Source of the DNA: Carya illinoinensis | Taxonomy: Eukaryota; Streptophyta; Magnoliopsida; Fagales; Juglandaceae | Reading direction: 5' to 3' | DNA: 64,000 nt | NCBI RefSeq assembly: GCF_018687715.1 | Contig: NC_056752.1 | Location: 46,355,501-46,419,500, forward strand | In this document: in pieces, positions 40,845 through 52,382 of the stretch | How the letters are laid out: the number at the start of each line of letters is the position of its first letter | How positions within the stretch are numbered: position 1 is the first letter of the stretch | The notes under the pieces: generated by a model | Seen by the model: the letters and a program-made list of their open reading frames with translations, nothing else | Database searches by the model: none | What the model was told of the DNA's origin: nothing | Translations under genes and position numbers: made by a program

Positions 40845-41455
40845 GCTAAAGAGAAATGGGATACAAGCCTGCTTCACTCAGGCCTTGGAGGAGGATTTTG
40901 TTGGTTTGCAGATCCTTCACAACAAAAAAGAGGCAGTGAGCATAAAGTAACAATTTTTGTCTTGACATAGGCGCTAAATAGACAATAAGTTAGAGGAAGC
41001 TTTATGACAGTGTAATATTTTGGACAATAGAAAAGTGGTATGGTTTGTTTTAATAAGTGAGGAACCAGGGTGATTGATAAGCAAACCTCCACCATTACCA
41101 ACAGTTACTTGAGCAGGGCCTTGATATGGCTACTATTGTATGGTGAGATTTTCCAATGTAAAGGTGACATGATTATTAGCACCACTATCAAGGAACTAAG
41201 GTTGTTCATCCTCTATGTAACATGTGTATATGCAGCCATAACAACCAACTAAGAAGGGGGTGTCTTCCGTAACATGAGAAGTCCATTTGATGATAACAGT
41301 CAAGGCTTGGTGACTTGTTCTACCACAAATATGACAAGAAGTGTGATTGTTAGAAGGAAAAAAAAGGACAATTGTTAGATCCTTTATCTGTTGACTAAGC
41401 AGCAAAATTTGGAGCAGTGAACTGTTGTTGTCCATCGGGAGGTTTGCTAGTAGGA
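40845..41455 (-). pseudogene. Old Copia relic, part 3: gag end and protease
   Basis: On the minus strand, in shifting frames, one reads a zinc knuckle CHICGRTSHQALT with a WTSH tail, then LDSGANNHVTFTLENLTI and VTVGNGG (Copia protease, DSGA), then a stretch ending KILLQGLSEAGLYPI (start of the GAG-pre-integrase region). It continues the gag found at 52197-52382 and 62941-62976; the three pieces are one element cut by two later insertions. Integrase and RT are missing; hAT sequence begins at 40836. Confidence 0.65.
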
Positions 41456-41460
41456 TAATG

Positions 41461-42004
41461 TTTTGAGTTTGGCTTGATTTCATACTGAAAATGCCATTTT
41501 TTAGGCTTGGCTCGACTGTTGCTTGACCCTAGCTTGACTGTGGTTCGGCCCTGGCTTAAGCAAACTTAGTTCGACAGTCCCCTCGAACGAAGCTTCATCT
41601 AGAGAGTTTGCTCGACACTCCGCTCGAGCGGGATGGCAACCATGTTCGTAAATTAGGGCCTACGCCGTTACAGTATAAATATGAATGTTTTAACATTCAT
41701 TTCAAGACTTTTACCTTTTGAGGTTGCCAAAACTTGTATTGAGAGACAGAGAGAGAGGTCCTTTTTGTGATATTCCCAAGTGTGTTTTGACACTTTGGAA
41801 GAGGATTTTGTAACCAATACTTTATACTTCATCTCTTTTGTTGATAGTGAAATCATTGAAACCGACCCCGCTAGTGGACGTACGTTCACATTGAGCTGAA
41901 CCACTTAAATTTTGGTGTTCTTTGTATGCTTGTTGTTTATTTTGTTTGCTTCTGCTATTATTTACTTCAACTTAGCTTTTGTTACATTTGGTCTATTACC
42001 AACA
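41461..42004 (+). repeat. 5' LTR of the host Copia element
   Basis: 544 bp, ends TTACCAACA. Contains GCTCGACTGTTGCTTGACC-type motifs and CTCGAGCGGGATGGCAACC, then a TATA box TATAAATA at 41674-41681. Aligns with 51646-52191 at about 85% by eye. Confidence 0.75.
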
Positions 42005-42007
42005 AAT

Positions 42008-42022
42008 TGGTATTAGAGAGCC
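42008..42022 (+). promoter_or_regulatory. Primer-binding site, tRNA-Met type
   Basis: TGGTATTAGAGAGCC follows the LTR end after three bases, a variant of TGGTATCAGAGC. Confidence 0.6.
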
Positions 42023-42052
42023 ACACTATGTACAAAGTCTTAAGGAATAGCT

Positions 42053-45000
42053 ATGGCAAAGTTTGAAGTGGAGAAATTCGACAGTCAAAATAGCTTTAGC
42101 TTATGGCACATCGAGATGAAGGTTTTGTTATGACAACAAGGCTTGTCTAAAGTATTGGAAGGGAAGGTATCCGATGATTCTTCTGCACCGGGTAAAGAAG
42201 ATGAAGAGAAGGCACATAGTGTCATTTTGTTGTCATTATTGAATGGAGTTTTGAGGGAGGTTGCCAATGAGGATACCGCTGCTGGTCTTTGGTCTAAGCT
42301 TAAAAGTTTGTATATGAAGAAATCTCTCACCAACCATTTGTATCTAAAGTAACAGTTATACACACTCAAAATGAAGGAAGTTACTCCTATCTCTGAACTC
42401 TTAGATGAATTTAATAAAATTATTATGGATTTGAGGAATATTGATGTTAAGCTTGAGGAAGAGGATCAAGCTCTAATGGTTTTGTGTTCATTGCTTATGT
42501 TGTTTGATAATTTTGTGAATTCAATGTTGTATGGTAGAGATACTATTTCTTTAGTAGATGTGAAATTTGCTTTGAACTCTAAGGAATTGAGAACTAAATT
42601 GAATTTGAAGGGAATGGATAATCAAGCCAGTGGTTTGTTTATTAAGGGTTCCTCTAGCAGGGATAAATCCAGGGTCAATTCACAGTCAAAATTTAACAAG
42701 AAAAATGTTAAGTGTCATTACTGCCATAAATTTGGTCATTACAAAAATGAGTGTCCTAAACTGAAAAACGAAGAGGAAGGCACTAGTTCCTCTAATGTTG
42801 TTAGCGTTGCTGATGAAAAGTCTAACGGCGTAGATATTGTTCTAGCAATTAGCTGTTCAAATAGTTGCGATGGTGACAAGTGGGTCATGGACTCAGCTTG
42901 TACCTTTCATATGTGTCCCAAGAGGGACTGGTTCACTACCTATGAGTTAGTCAACGGTGGCTCCATTTTGATGGAAAAGATATGGCTTGTAAAATTGTTA
43001 GGATTTGTTCAGTTAGGATTAAGATGTTTGATGGGATTGTCAAGACATTGTCTAACATCTGACACATCCTAGATTTGAATAAAAATCTTATTTCCTTTGG
43101 CACTCTTGATTCTTTGGGTTTCCGGTACACCAATGAAGGTGGAGCTATTAGAGTCAGTAAGGGCTCCATGATTGAAATGAGAAGAGATAAGACAAATGGT
43201 CTTTATTTCCTTCAGGGCATTACAGTGACAGGTGCAACTGCAGTGTCTGTTTCAAATAATCTAGACTCAGACATTACCCATCTATAGCACATGTTTTTGG
43301 GTCACATGAGTGAAAAAGGGATATCTATTCTAAGTAAGCAGGGTTTGTTGTGTGATCAGAAGATAGGAAAATTTGAATTTTGTGAACATTATATGTTTGG
43401 AAAATAGTGCAGGCTTCAGTTTAGTATAGGGGTTCACAGAACTAAAAGTATTGTGGACTATATTTATTCTGATATTTGGGGTCCATCTTCAGTTCCATAG
43501 AAAGGTGGAACCCAGTATTTGCTTATCTTTATTGATGATTACTCACTGAAGGTTTGGGTTTATTTTCTGAAACAGAAGAGCGATGTATTTGCTAACTTTA
43601 AACAGTGGAAGGTTTTGATTGAAAATTAGATAGGCAAGAAGGTTAAGCGACTCCAAACCAACAACGGTATGAAATTTTGCAGAGGTGGTTTTGATGAATT
43701 CTATAAAGATGAAGGCATAGTGAGGCACCACACTGTGAGACATACTCCAAAACAAAATGGAGTAGTTGAATGGATAAATAGGACTCTCTTGGAGAGATCC
43801 CGTAGTATGCTTTCAAATGCCGGTATGTCGAAAGAGTTTTGGCTTGAAGCAGTCAACATAGCTTGCTATTTGCTTAACCGCTCTCCAACCACAACTATTG
43901 GTTTAAAAATTCCAAATGAGGTATGGTCTGGTACTCCCTCTGATTATTCAAATTTGAAAACTTTTGGTTGTCCTACATATTTCCATGTTAATGATGGAAA
44001 ACTTGAACCAAGGGCAAAGAATGGCATATCCATTGGATATGCCAGTGGGTGAACCGATTCAGGTTATTGTGTACTGATCCCAAATCACTTAAGTTTGTAA
44101 TTAGCAAGGATGTAGTATTTGATGAACAATCCATGCTTAATCCTAGAAAAGAGTTTACTGTGCCTACAGGTGAAGAGCAGAGTAATGACAAGAATGTGGA
44201 GTTACAGGTTGAGGCTTCACAAGGGGTGCGAGGCGACACCCAAGATCATGTTATTACTGATGAGCATGATCTTGACTTTGATGATGGCGCAAAAGGTGAC
44301 CAAGACTACAATATGGCTACTAGTAGATAGAGGAGGCAGATCAGGCCACCACAAAGATATGCTCATATAGACATGGTGGTGTATGCACTTACTATAGCTG
44401 AGGACATAGATTGTCAGGAGCTTTCTAGTTATTTACAAGCTATCAAAAGTAAGGAGTGTACACAATAGTGCGCAGCAATGATTGAGGAGATCAAGTCTCT
44501 TCACAAGAAACAAACTTGGTATTTGGTTAAGTTGCCTAAGAAGAAGAAGACTGTTGGTTGCAAATGGGTCTTCAAAAGAAAAGAGGGAATCCAAGGTGTT
44601 GCAGATGCAAGGTACAAGGCACGCTTGTTTGCAAAAGGCTACAGTCAGAGAGAAGGCATCGACTTCAATGAGGTTTTCTCTCCAGTTGTGAAACACAATT
44701 CAATCAGGGTGTTGCTTCTGCAACATGACATTAAAATAGTGTTCCTGCATGCTGAGCTTGAGGAGACCATTTACATGCATAAGCCAGAGGGGTTCATTGT
44801 TCAAGGAAAGGAAGATTATATGTGCAAATTGAAGAAATCATTGTATGGTCTGAAGTAGTCTCTGAGGCAATGGTATAAACACTTTGATTCTTTTATGATA
44901 GATCATGGTTATGTGAGGAGTAGCTATGATAGTTGCATTTATTACAGGCAATTATCTGATGGGTTTTTCATTTATTCGCTACTTTATGTTAAAGATATGC

Positions 45001-45691
45001 TTATTGCTACTAAAAGAATATCTGACATTAGTTTGTTGAAAACCCAACTCAGAAATGAGTTTGAAATGAAAGACTTAGGTGCTGCAAAGAAGATTTTGGG
45101 ATGGAGATCCACAGAGATAGGAAAGTTGGAAAGTTGTACTTGTCTCAGGGAAAATACATTGAGAAAGTTCTTCAGAGATTTGGAATGTCTAATTCCAAAC
45201 CAGTAAGTACATCACTTGCTATACACTTTAAACTTTTAGCATCCCTATCTCCTTAGACAGACGAGGAGGAATGGTTCGTGACTAGTGTTCCTTATTCCAG
45301 TGCAGTTGGTAGTATTATGTATGTAATGGTTTGTACTCGTCTAGATATTTCACAGGCAGTGAGTGTTGTTAGTAGGTACATGGCTAACCCGGATAAAGCT
45401 CATTGGCAGGCTGTGAAATGGATACTCAGGTATTTGAAAGGTACTTCGAACCTTAGTATAATCTTTGATAGAGAAATTGACTACAATTCAAGGATGATTG
45501 GTTATGTTGATTCTGATTATGCTAGGGACTTGGATAGGAGAAGATCAATGATAGGGTATGTTTTTACTCTATGTTGTTCTGCTATTAGTTGGAAAGCAAC
45601 ACTACAATCTACTGTCTTTTTATCAACTACAGAAGCAGAGTATATGGCAGCAGCCGAGGCTGTTAAGGAGACCATTTGGTTGAAAGGTTTG
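42053..45691 (+). pseudogene. Copia Gag-Pol relic, Tork-like
   Basis: Starts MAKFEVEKFDSQNSFSLWH at ATG 42053 with an early stop at about 42131. Gag helices continue (VLREVANEDTAAGLWSKL, 42143-42610), then a CCHC knuckle CHYCHKFGHYKNEC, and the protease-like WVMDSACTFHMCP, where the usual DSGA is DSAC. Integrase: DIWGP, DDYS, LQTNNGMKFC and TPKQNGVVE, so the second catalytic Asp is Asn. RT: GCKWVFKRK, FNEVFSPVVK, KSLYGLK, then YVKDML, with the first Asp of the YVDD box replaced by Lys. RNase H: GYVDSDYARDLDRRRSMIGY and STTEAEYMAA. Over ten stops and frame changes. The frame is cut at ETIWLKGL by the SIRE-like LTR. Confidence 0.82.
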
Positions 45692-47030
45692 TGTTGCCTA
45701 GATGACTAACACAAGAGGGGGGGTGAATTGAGTTGTATTAAAAAAAATAACAATTATAAATCAAATATATAATATAAAATATAAACAAAGTATGAAATAA
45801 CAATAAATATAAAGAGTAAGGGTAAGAGAGAAGCAAACTCAGTATGTTAACGACGTTCGGCCCCACTGCCTACGTCCTCGCCTCAAGCTACCCCTTGAGG
45901 ATTTCCAAATTCACTATTCAACCTCCTTCAGGTGGAGATAGAAACCTATTACACCTTTGAACAACACCGCTACACAGGATCCGTGTAGAACACCCTCTAC
46001 AGTTGCAATCACCTTACACGTGGTGATTCAACTATTCCCCGTGTAGAATACTTTCTACACACACAAGGGTTATACACACCCTCTTTCTGATACAAAAGCT
46101 GATAGTGGGTAGGTTATCAGAAAACACTCCTCAATGAGTGAAATAAGAACCATACAGCGTAAACTATATCTCTCAAAATGAACAAGAATTAAGGCTCAAT
46201 GCTTAGAGAAGAGAGAATGAAAGTTTTGAATGAATGTTGTATGCTCTTAGTGTTGTGAATGTGAAACTCTCAAATGATCTATTTATAGGCATATGAGACT
46301 TCATATTCAAATTTAAAAAGATTCACATGTCAAAGACAACATCATTCACTTTTTCAAAAAATTCAAATAAAAGGTTCTTCTTTTTCAATTGTCAAAGACA
46401 ACATCATTCATTTTTTTCAAAAAAATCAAACCTAATCTTTTACTTTTGACATATGACAAAATGAGCACACTTTCCTTTTCAAAAAATTCAAACCTAATCG
46501 TTTACTTTTTGCATATGACAAAAGGAGCACACTTTCCTTTTCAAATTTTTCAAACAAAATCATCTACCTTTTGTATAAGTCTAAAAAAGCATCAATTACT
46601 TTTGAAAATATTCAAATAAAACATGTACATGTGAAATATGACAATCAATCATCTTTAATATTTTCAAAGTTCAACCCTTTAATCAAGGCATGCACATGTA
46701 AAAGATGACAATCAATCATCTTTCAAAATTTTCAAATTTAATTTTCAAACATATTCATGCACATGTGGAAAATGTATTTTAATGCTTTATGATAAAATAT
46801 TAATTTTGAGCATTAATCTTAATTTCGAATTTTAAGAGATTTACAACATTACTCTATGACTTTAATGTGAACTTATTTCCTTCTTGCTCATGCTTGGTTC
46901 TTTGATGTGCTTGATTCCATTGTGTGAACAACTTGAAATTGAAACTCCTTTATTCTTTGAATTCATTTGTATCATCAAAATCCATGTGTAGATTTATAAT
47001 CACATGAAACTTGAAACCTTGGATTCAACA
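45692..47030 (-). repeat. 3' LTR of the SIRE-like element (1339 bp)
   Basis: On the minus strand it runs TGTTGAATCC...TCATCTAGGCAACA. It matches the solo LTR at 14977-16309 over its whole length. The minus-strand TATA box TATAAATA is at 46280-46287. The region 46300-46760 is made of imperfect TTTTCAAAAATTCAAA and CATGTGAAAGATGACAATCA repeats. Confidence 0.88.
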
Positions 47031-47045
47031 ATCTCCTCCTTTTTG
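47031..47045 (-). promoter_or_regulatory. Polypurine tract of the SIRE-like element
   Basis: On the minus strand CAAAAAGGAGGAGAT abuts the LTR start TGTTGAATCC. It fixes the LTR as the 3' one and the element as minus strand. Confidence 0.75.
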
Positions 47046-47421
47046 ATGATGATAAATACTTGATAGAACTTGAAACCTGTATTAATACTTAAGCTCCCCC
47101 TAAAAATATGCGTTAGTTTTTCAAGCAAAAGTATAAATATAATTCCAAGCATATATAACAAGTTTAGCAATTTAAACAATGTTAATTTTCTAGTCTAAAA
47201 CTTCTACCCCTTTTAGCATCATTAAAAAGGATCGGCAGCAAGTAAATGGACTGAAGAAAATGATGCGTTTAATAGTCACTGTAGATAGTTGAAAAAGGAG
47301 CCGTCCGTGACCCAACAAATGCTGCGAAGTCTCGAGGCCTAACTCTATGAATTTAGTGCAGCTGGAGATTTAAACAATCGCCTGATGTTGTTGACAAACG
47401 TGATTGAAAGCTCTGAGTTGC

Positions 47422-47429
47422 TATAAAAA
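47422..47429 (+). promoter_or_regulatory. Candidate TATA box of antisense ORF A
   Basis: TATAAAAA lies 77 bp upstream of ATG 47506, on the strand opposite to pol. ORF B has a similar arrangement. Confidence 0.4.
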
Positions 47430-47505
47430 ATGATCATTTTCATCTATCGGATGCCAAAAAAATAATCGCTTCTTGACCTGAGTTCTGTTTTTCCACAACG
47501 ATAGA

Positions 47506-47958
47506 ATGGCTGAGCAATTCTCTTCCACTAATGTTCCAGACTTGCATCAGGAACCCTTGACGCATTAATCATCAATCTTCTCTCCTGAGGCCGTCAATAC
47601 CATGATAGGAGCAGTGAACCGTTTTTCTAGTAAGGCTGATTCTGAGATTATTGCAGAATCAAGAATGCTCAGTAGTCAATATGTTGCCTCTGTTACGATC
47701 ATGTCTCGGAGGTTAATAGCGAGGGTGAGTGAGATTGATCATCTTAACATGCAAATATTTGAGTTACGACAGAAGCTTGCTAATAAGGATAGTGAGCATA
47801 AAAGGCTAAAGCAAGAAAACCAAGAGTTGAAAAAATTTACAGATTGGTATGCTCATGATCTGCAACCACGAATAGAGGAGCTGGAACGAGAAAGGGTTCA
47901 GATACAAGGTCAACATCGGCAGATAACAGCAGAGGTTCATCGTTTACTAGAAAAATAG
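47506..47958 (+). pseudogene. Antisense ORF A of the SIRE-like element, coiled-coil protein
   Basis: From ATG 47506 (MAEQFSSTNVPDLHQEP) to a stop at 47956-47958, 150 codons with one in-frame stop at 47566-47568. It is opposite in strand to pol and lies between the pol end and the 3' LTR. The middle reads EIIAESRMLSSQYVASVTIM and the C-terminal half is a strong predicted-looking coiled coil (LNMQIFELRQKLANKDSEHK, LKQENQELKKF, IEELERERVQIQ). No known catalytic motif, signal peptide or membrane segment. It aligns with ORF B over about 80 residues, so the two are duplicates. SIRE-type elements often carry an extra ORF here, but usually sense and envelope-like. Function unknown. Confidence 0.6.
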
Positions 47959-48090
47959 GAACAATCTACTGTTAATCTCGCTGGCTTAGTAAGAAAACTT
48001 TTGACAATGTGTGTCCAGCATATCTTGTATTTCTTTTGACTAAATAAGATTTGAAGAGACAATAGTTTGTCTTATTCTTTATGCTATCTC

Positions 48091-48098
48091 TATAAAAT
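48091..48098 (+). promoter_or_regulatory. Candidate TATA box of antisense ORF B
   Basis: TATAAAAT, preceded by a pyrimidine-rich run, lies 103 bp before ATG 48202. A CT-rich leader with CATC repeats fills the interval, as in plant 5' leaders. Confidence 0.45.
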
Positions 48099-48201
48099 CA
48101 GTCCTGAAGTTCATCCAATCCTCATCAAGTTTTCATCTCATCTCTATAACTCATCTGCATTCCTTTAGCATTCTCGTTTTAAGCCTTCTATTCTTTTTTC
48201 A

Positions 48202-48639
48202 ATGGCTCATTCTTCTAACATTTCTCTATATCCATCCATGAGGCATTCTGCATCTCAACCTCCTGTCCTTTCTGCAGCTGCCATTGGTGCCATGTTGCAG
48301 CAAGAAAATAATAATCTGACTAATAAGTCAGATTCTGATGCTATTTATGACTTGGTGAGTCTTGAGACTCGCTACTCTTCCTCTATTGTTGCTTTTTCTC
48401 AGTGGCTACAAGTCAAAAATCACAAAGTTGAAAAGCTCAAAGAACAAATTGTTGTACTTCAATGAATTATTCAAGAGTCTCACACAAGGGAAAGAATCAT
48501 TCGGCAGAAGAATAAACAGTTGAAATCTTTATTAGATTCTTCATTTCGCTTGCCGGTTCCCATGGATAAGAATCACATGATATTGTATGAAGAGAATGAG
48601 CGTCTCAAACATGAGGCTAAGAATCTCAAGTTTATGTAA
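48202..48639 (+). pseudogene. Antisense ORF B of the SIRE-like element, coiled-coil protein
   Basis: From ATG 48202 (MAHSSNISLYPSMRHSASQP) to a stop at 48637-48639, 145 codons with one in-frame stop (TGA, 48463-48465). Motifs: SDSDAIYDLVSLETRYSSSI, then VKNHKVEKLKEQIVVLQ, and after the stop RERIIRQKNKQLKSLLDSSF and LYEENERLKHEAKNL. The layout matches ORF A: a D/S-rich start of the helix, a Tyr-Ser-Val segment, then heptads with K-N-K-Q-L-K versus E-N-Q-E-L-K. It ends 48 bp from the pol stop on the other strand, so the two transcripts would converge. No catalytic motif. Function unknown. Confidence 0.6.
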
Positions 48640-48687
48640 AAGTATTTAAAAAATCTATCTCTATTTTTATTGACTCTGGTCTATCTT

Positions 48688-51645
48688 TTAAAAGATATTC
48701 ATAGCATGCATCATACCTATTTCTCTTCTGATCATACATAATCTATCTTCTGGTAAAGGTTTTGTGAAAATATCTGCTAACTGATCGTGTGTGTTTGTGA
48801 ACTCTAATATTATATCGCCTTTTTGCACATGATCTCGAAGAAAATGATACCTTATTTCAATATGCTTAGTTCTAGAATGTTGTATTGGGTTCTTTGAAAG
48901 ATTTATAGCACTTGTATTATCACATTTGATTAGAATGTGATTATACATGAGTTTAAAATCTTCAAGTTGTTGCTTCATGTAGAGAACTTGAGCACAACAA
49001 CTACCCGCAGCAACATATTCTGCCTCAGCAGTAGATAGTGCAACAGAATTTTATTTTTTACTAAACCAGGAAACTAGTGCATGACCTAAGAAATGACATG
49101 CTTCACTAGTGCTTTTTTGATCTATTTTACAGCCAGCATAATCTGCATCTGTGTAGCTGATTAGATCGAAAGATGTGTGCTTAGGGTACCATAACTCTAG
49201 GTTAATTGTACCACTAAGATATTTAAGAATGCGCTTAACTGCAATTAAATGTGATTCTTTTGGAGATTATTGAAAGCGTGCACATAAGCACACACTAAAC
49301 ATAATATCTGGTCTACTGGCTGTTAAATATAATAAGCTACCAATCATACCTCGATATATCTTCGAGTCAACTGGCTTACCGGATTCATCTTTATCAAGTT
49401 TAGTTGATGGGCTCATTGGTGTTCCAATTTCCTTAAAATTTTCCATCCCAAACTTCTTCAGTAATTCCTTAATGTATTTTAATTGATTGATGAATGTCCC
49501 ACTTTTTGCTTGCTTAATTTGCAATCCGAGAAAGAATGTAAGTTCTCTCATCATGCTCATCTCAAATTCTTCCTGCATAGTCTTAGCAAAAACTTGACAC
49601 ATATTTTCATTAGTAGCATCGAATATTATATCATCAACATAAATCTGAATCAAAAGAATATCATCATTTTCATATTTAATGAAAAGAGTTGTGTCGATTT
49701 TTCCTCTTGAAAAACCTTTTTCAATCAAGAAACCACTAAGTCTTTCGTACCAAACTCTAGGAGCTTGTTTAAGTCCATATAGTGCTTTTGTGAGTTTGAA
49801 AACATGATTTGGGGAAACATGATTTTCAAAACCTGAAGGTTGCTCAACATATACCTCTTCATTTATAAAACCATTTAAGAAAGCACTTTTAACATCCATT
49901 TGAAAAAGTTTGAAATCTTTATAACAAGCATATGCAAGTAACATTCGAATAGCTTCTAATCTTGCGACAGGTGCATATGTCTCATCATAATCGATTCCTT
50001 CTTCTTGATTAAAACCTTGGGCTACAAGTCGAGCCTTATTTCTAGTAATGACTCCAGACTCATCTTTTTTATTTCTAAAAACCCATTTTGTTCCAATAAT
50101 AGTATGATTTTTGGGTCTAGGAACAAGTGTCCAAACATCATTTCTTTCAAATTGATTCAACTCTTCTTGCATAGCTAGAATCCAAGATTCATCAAGAAGT
50201 GCGTCATCAATATTTTTGGGTTCAATTTGAGATAAAAAAGCAGTATGATTGCAAATATTTCTAAGAGATGATCGAGTACTTACACCTTATGAAGGTTCTC
50301 CCAAAATTTGTTCCAGTGGATGATCTTTCACAAATTTTCACTGTTTGGTTGTATCTTGTATTAAATTTTGATGATCTTTCCTGATGGCTCCATGTTGAAC
50401 TTCCTCTATTGTTTTCTCTTTTTTGAGATTGAGACTTTCCGTATTATTTATACCTCCTGTTTCTTCATCAATAGATTTCTCGGAGAGTGAAGAATTAGAT
50501 TCATCAAATACTACATGCATAGATTCTTGTACAGTCAAAGTCTTTTTATTGAATACTCTATAAGCTTTACTATTAGTAAAATACCCGAGAAAGATATCTT
50601 CATCAGATTTTGCATCAAATTTGCCTAAATTCCTGTCATTCAAAATAAAACATTTGCATCCAAATACATGAAAGTAACCAATGTTGGGTTTTTTCTCATT
50701 CCAAAACTCATAGAGGGTTTTATCTAAGTTAGACCTTAGTATAACTCTATTTATAACATAACATGCAGTACTTACCGCTTCGACCCAAAAATAACTAGGC
50801 AAGTTGTTCTCATTGAGCATTGTTCTTGCCATCTCTTGAAGAGATCTATTTTTCCTCTCTACTACCCCATTTTGTTGAGGAGTTCGAGGAGCAGAAAAAT
50901 TATGCACAAAACCGTTTTCATCACAAAATGTTTCAATATTTTTATTAACAAACTCTTTTTCCCTATCACTTCGGATACTTGAAATAGTATAGCCCTTTTC
51001 ATTTTGAATTCTCTTACATAACTTGGTAAAGGCATTATGTGCCTCATCTTTATGAGCAAGAAAGATGACCCAAGTATATCTAGAGAAATCATCAACAATA
51101 ACAAATGCATAATATTTTCCTTCTAAGCTTGCAACTCTATTTGGTCCAAAAAGATCCATGTGTATCAGTTGCAATGGTCTAGTAGTAGAAATATGTTTCT
51201 TAGTTTTAAAAGAAGTTTTTGTTTGTTTACCAAATTGACATGCATCACAAATTTTGTCTTTAAGAAAATATGTTTTTGGTAAACCTCTCACAAGATCATT
51301 TTTTGAAAGTTTGGAAATAAGTTCCATGTTGGAATGACCTAGTCTTCTATGCCATAACCAACTAGTTTCATTTTGAGCTGAAAAACAAATTGCATCTTGT
51401 GGGGTGATTTCTTCAAAATCGATTGTATAAACATTGTTACTTCTAAAAGCAATAAAACAAATATTACAATCATGATCATTCAAAATAATGCATTTATCCA
51501 TTTTGAAAGTAACTGTAAATTCTTTATCACATAATTGACTTATGCTCAAAAGATTATGTTTTAGACCTTCAACAAGTAGAACATCTTCAATTATGAGAGA
51601 AGATTCGTTACCAATTTTACCTATTCCCACGATCTTCCTTTTCGA
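48688..51645 (-). pseudogene. SIRE-like Copia Pol: integrase, RT, RNase H (5' truncated)
   Basis: The open frame 51687-50338 begins in host LTR sequence; element sequence starts at SNSKRKIVGIGKIG, just downstream of the protease. GAG-pre-integrase: LWHRRLGHSNMELI, CDACQFGK. Integrase: HMDLFGPNRV, IRSDREKEFVNK, TPQQNGVVERKNR (D, D, E present). After stops at 50338 and about 50287 the RT is open (50172-49267): [36 protein letters not shown]. Then RNase H with two stops: YTDADYAGC, STAEAEYVAAGSCC, IKCDNTSAINL, ending MMHAMNIF at 48688. Order and phrasing are those of SIRE/Maximus Copia. Few defects, so insertion was not ancient, but it lacks gag. Confidence 0.85.
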
Positions 51646-52191
51646 GTTGCTTGACCCTGGCTCGGCTGTAGCTCGACCATAGCTCAAGCAACCTTAGCTT
51701 GACACTTCGCTCAACAATTTGCTTGAGCAAAGCTTCATCTAGAGAATCCGATTGACATCTGCTCAACACTCCTCTCGAGCGGGATGGCAACCCTAACGCT
51801 CACTTGAGATCCGCTTGACACTTCACTCGAGCAAATGCTAGTAAATCAAGGCTTGCGCCGCTATAGTATAAATATGAATGTTTCAACATTCATTTCAGAA
51901 CTTTCACCTTCTAAGGCTGCCAAAACTTGTATTGAGAGAGAGAGGTCCTCTTTGTGATATTCCCAAGTGTGTTTTGATACTTTGGAAGAGGATTTTGTAA
52001 CCAACACGTTGTACTTCATCTCTTTCGTTGATAGTGAAATCATTGAAACTGACCTCGCTAGTAGACATAGGCTCACATTAAGCTGAACCACTTAAATCTT
52101 GGTGTTCTTTGTGTGCTTGTTGTTTATTTTGTTTGATTCCGTTATTATTTACTTCAACTTAGCTTTTGTTACATTTGATCTATTACCAACA
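51646..52191 (+). repeat. 3' LTR of the host Copia element, 5' end lost
   Basis: Begins within GTTGCTTGACCCTGGC, the equivalent of 41518 in the 5' LTR, so about 57 bp are missing. Contains an extra CTCACTTGAGATCCGCTTGA motif block absent from the 5' LTR. Ends TTACCAACA before TAATG. Confidence 0.75.
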
Positions 52192-52196
52192 TAATG

Positions 52197-52382
52197 CTTA
52201 GACCTCTTGTTGTTGTAAGAAGGCTTGGGTTTCTGAGAATAAAGCTATTTGGGTGTTCTTTGGAGGGACAACTTTCTACTGTTTCAAGTAGTTGCTTATA
52301 GTTGAGCAATTATGTATGAAAGTCTTCAAAGGAGATGGAGGACTCACGGGTGGCAAGACTTTGTGAAGTTATGAAAGGGTGG
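52197..52382 (-). pseudogene. Old Copia relic, part 2: gag
   Basis: On the minus strand, HPFITSQSLATRESSISFED then FHT, a stop, LLNYKQLLETVESCPSKEHP and SFILRNPSLL. This is the mid-gag SLATRxxxISFEDLHxLLLxxEQLL region of Copia. In frame, it continues upstream at 62976-62941 and downstream at 41455. Confidence 0.7.

Larger units (their letters stand above)
45692..51645 (-). mobile_element. SIRE/Maximus-like Copia, 5' half deleted
   Basis: On the minus strand it holds pol from just after the protease to RNase H (51645 to 48688), two ORFs on the opposite strand (47506-48639), a PPT, and the 3' LTR (45692-47030). Gag, protease and 5' LTR are missing. The broken edge joins the host Copia 3' LTR at about 51645 within GAGTTGCTTGACC, a short stretch similar to the host LTR. 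The solo LTR at 14977-16309 belongs to the same family. Confidence 0.78.
41461..52191 (+). mobile_element. Copia element (plus strand) holding a nested SIRE-like Copia
   Basis: The 5' LTR (41461-42004), gag-pol (42053-45691) and truncated 3' LTR (about 51646-52191) are flanked by a 5-bp duplication TAATG (41456-41460 and 52192-52196). This places its insertion in the older minus-strand Copia relic. The nested element starts at 45692 within RNase H. The first bases TTTTGAG probably derive from TGTTGAG by one change. Confidence 0.75.
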
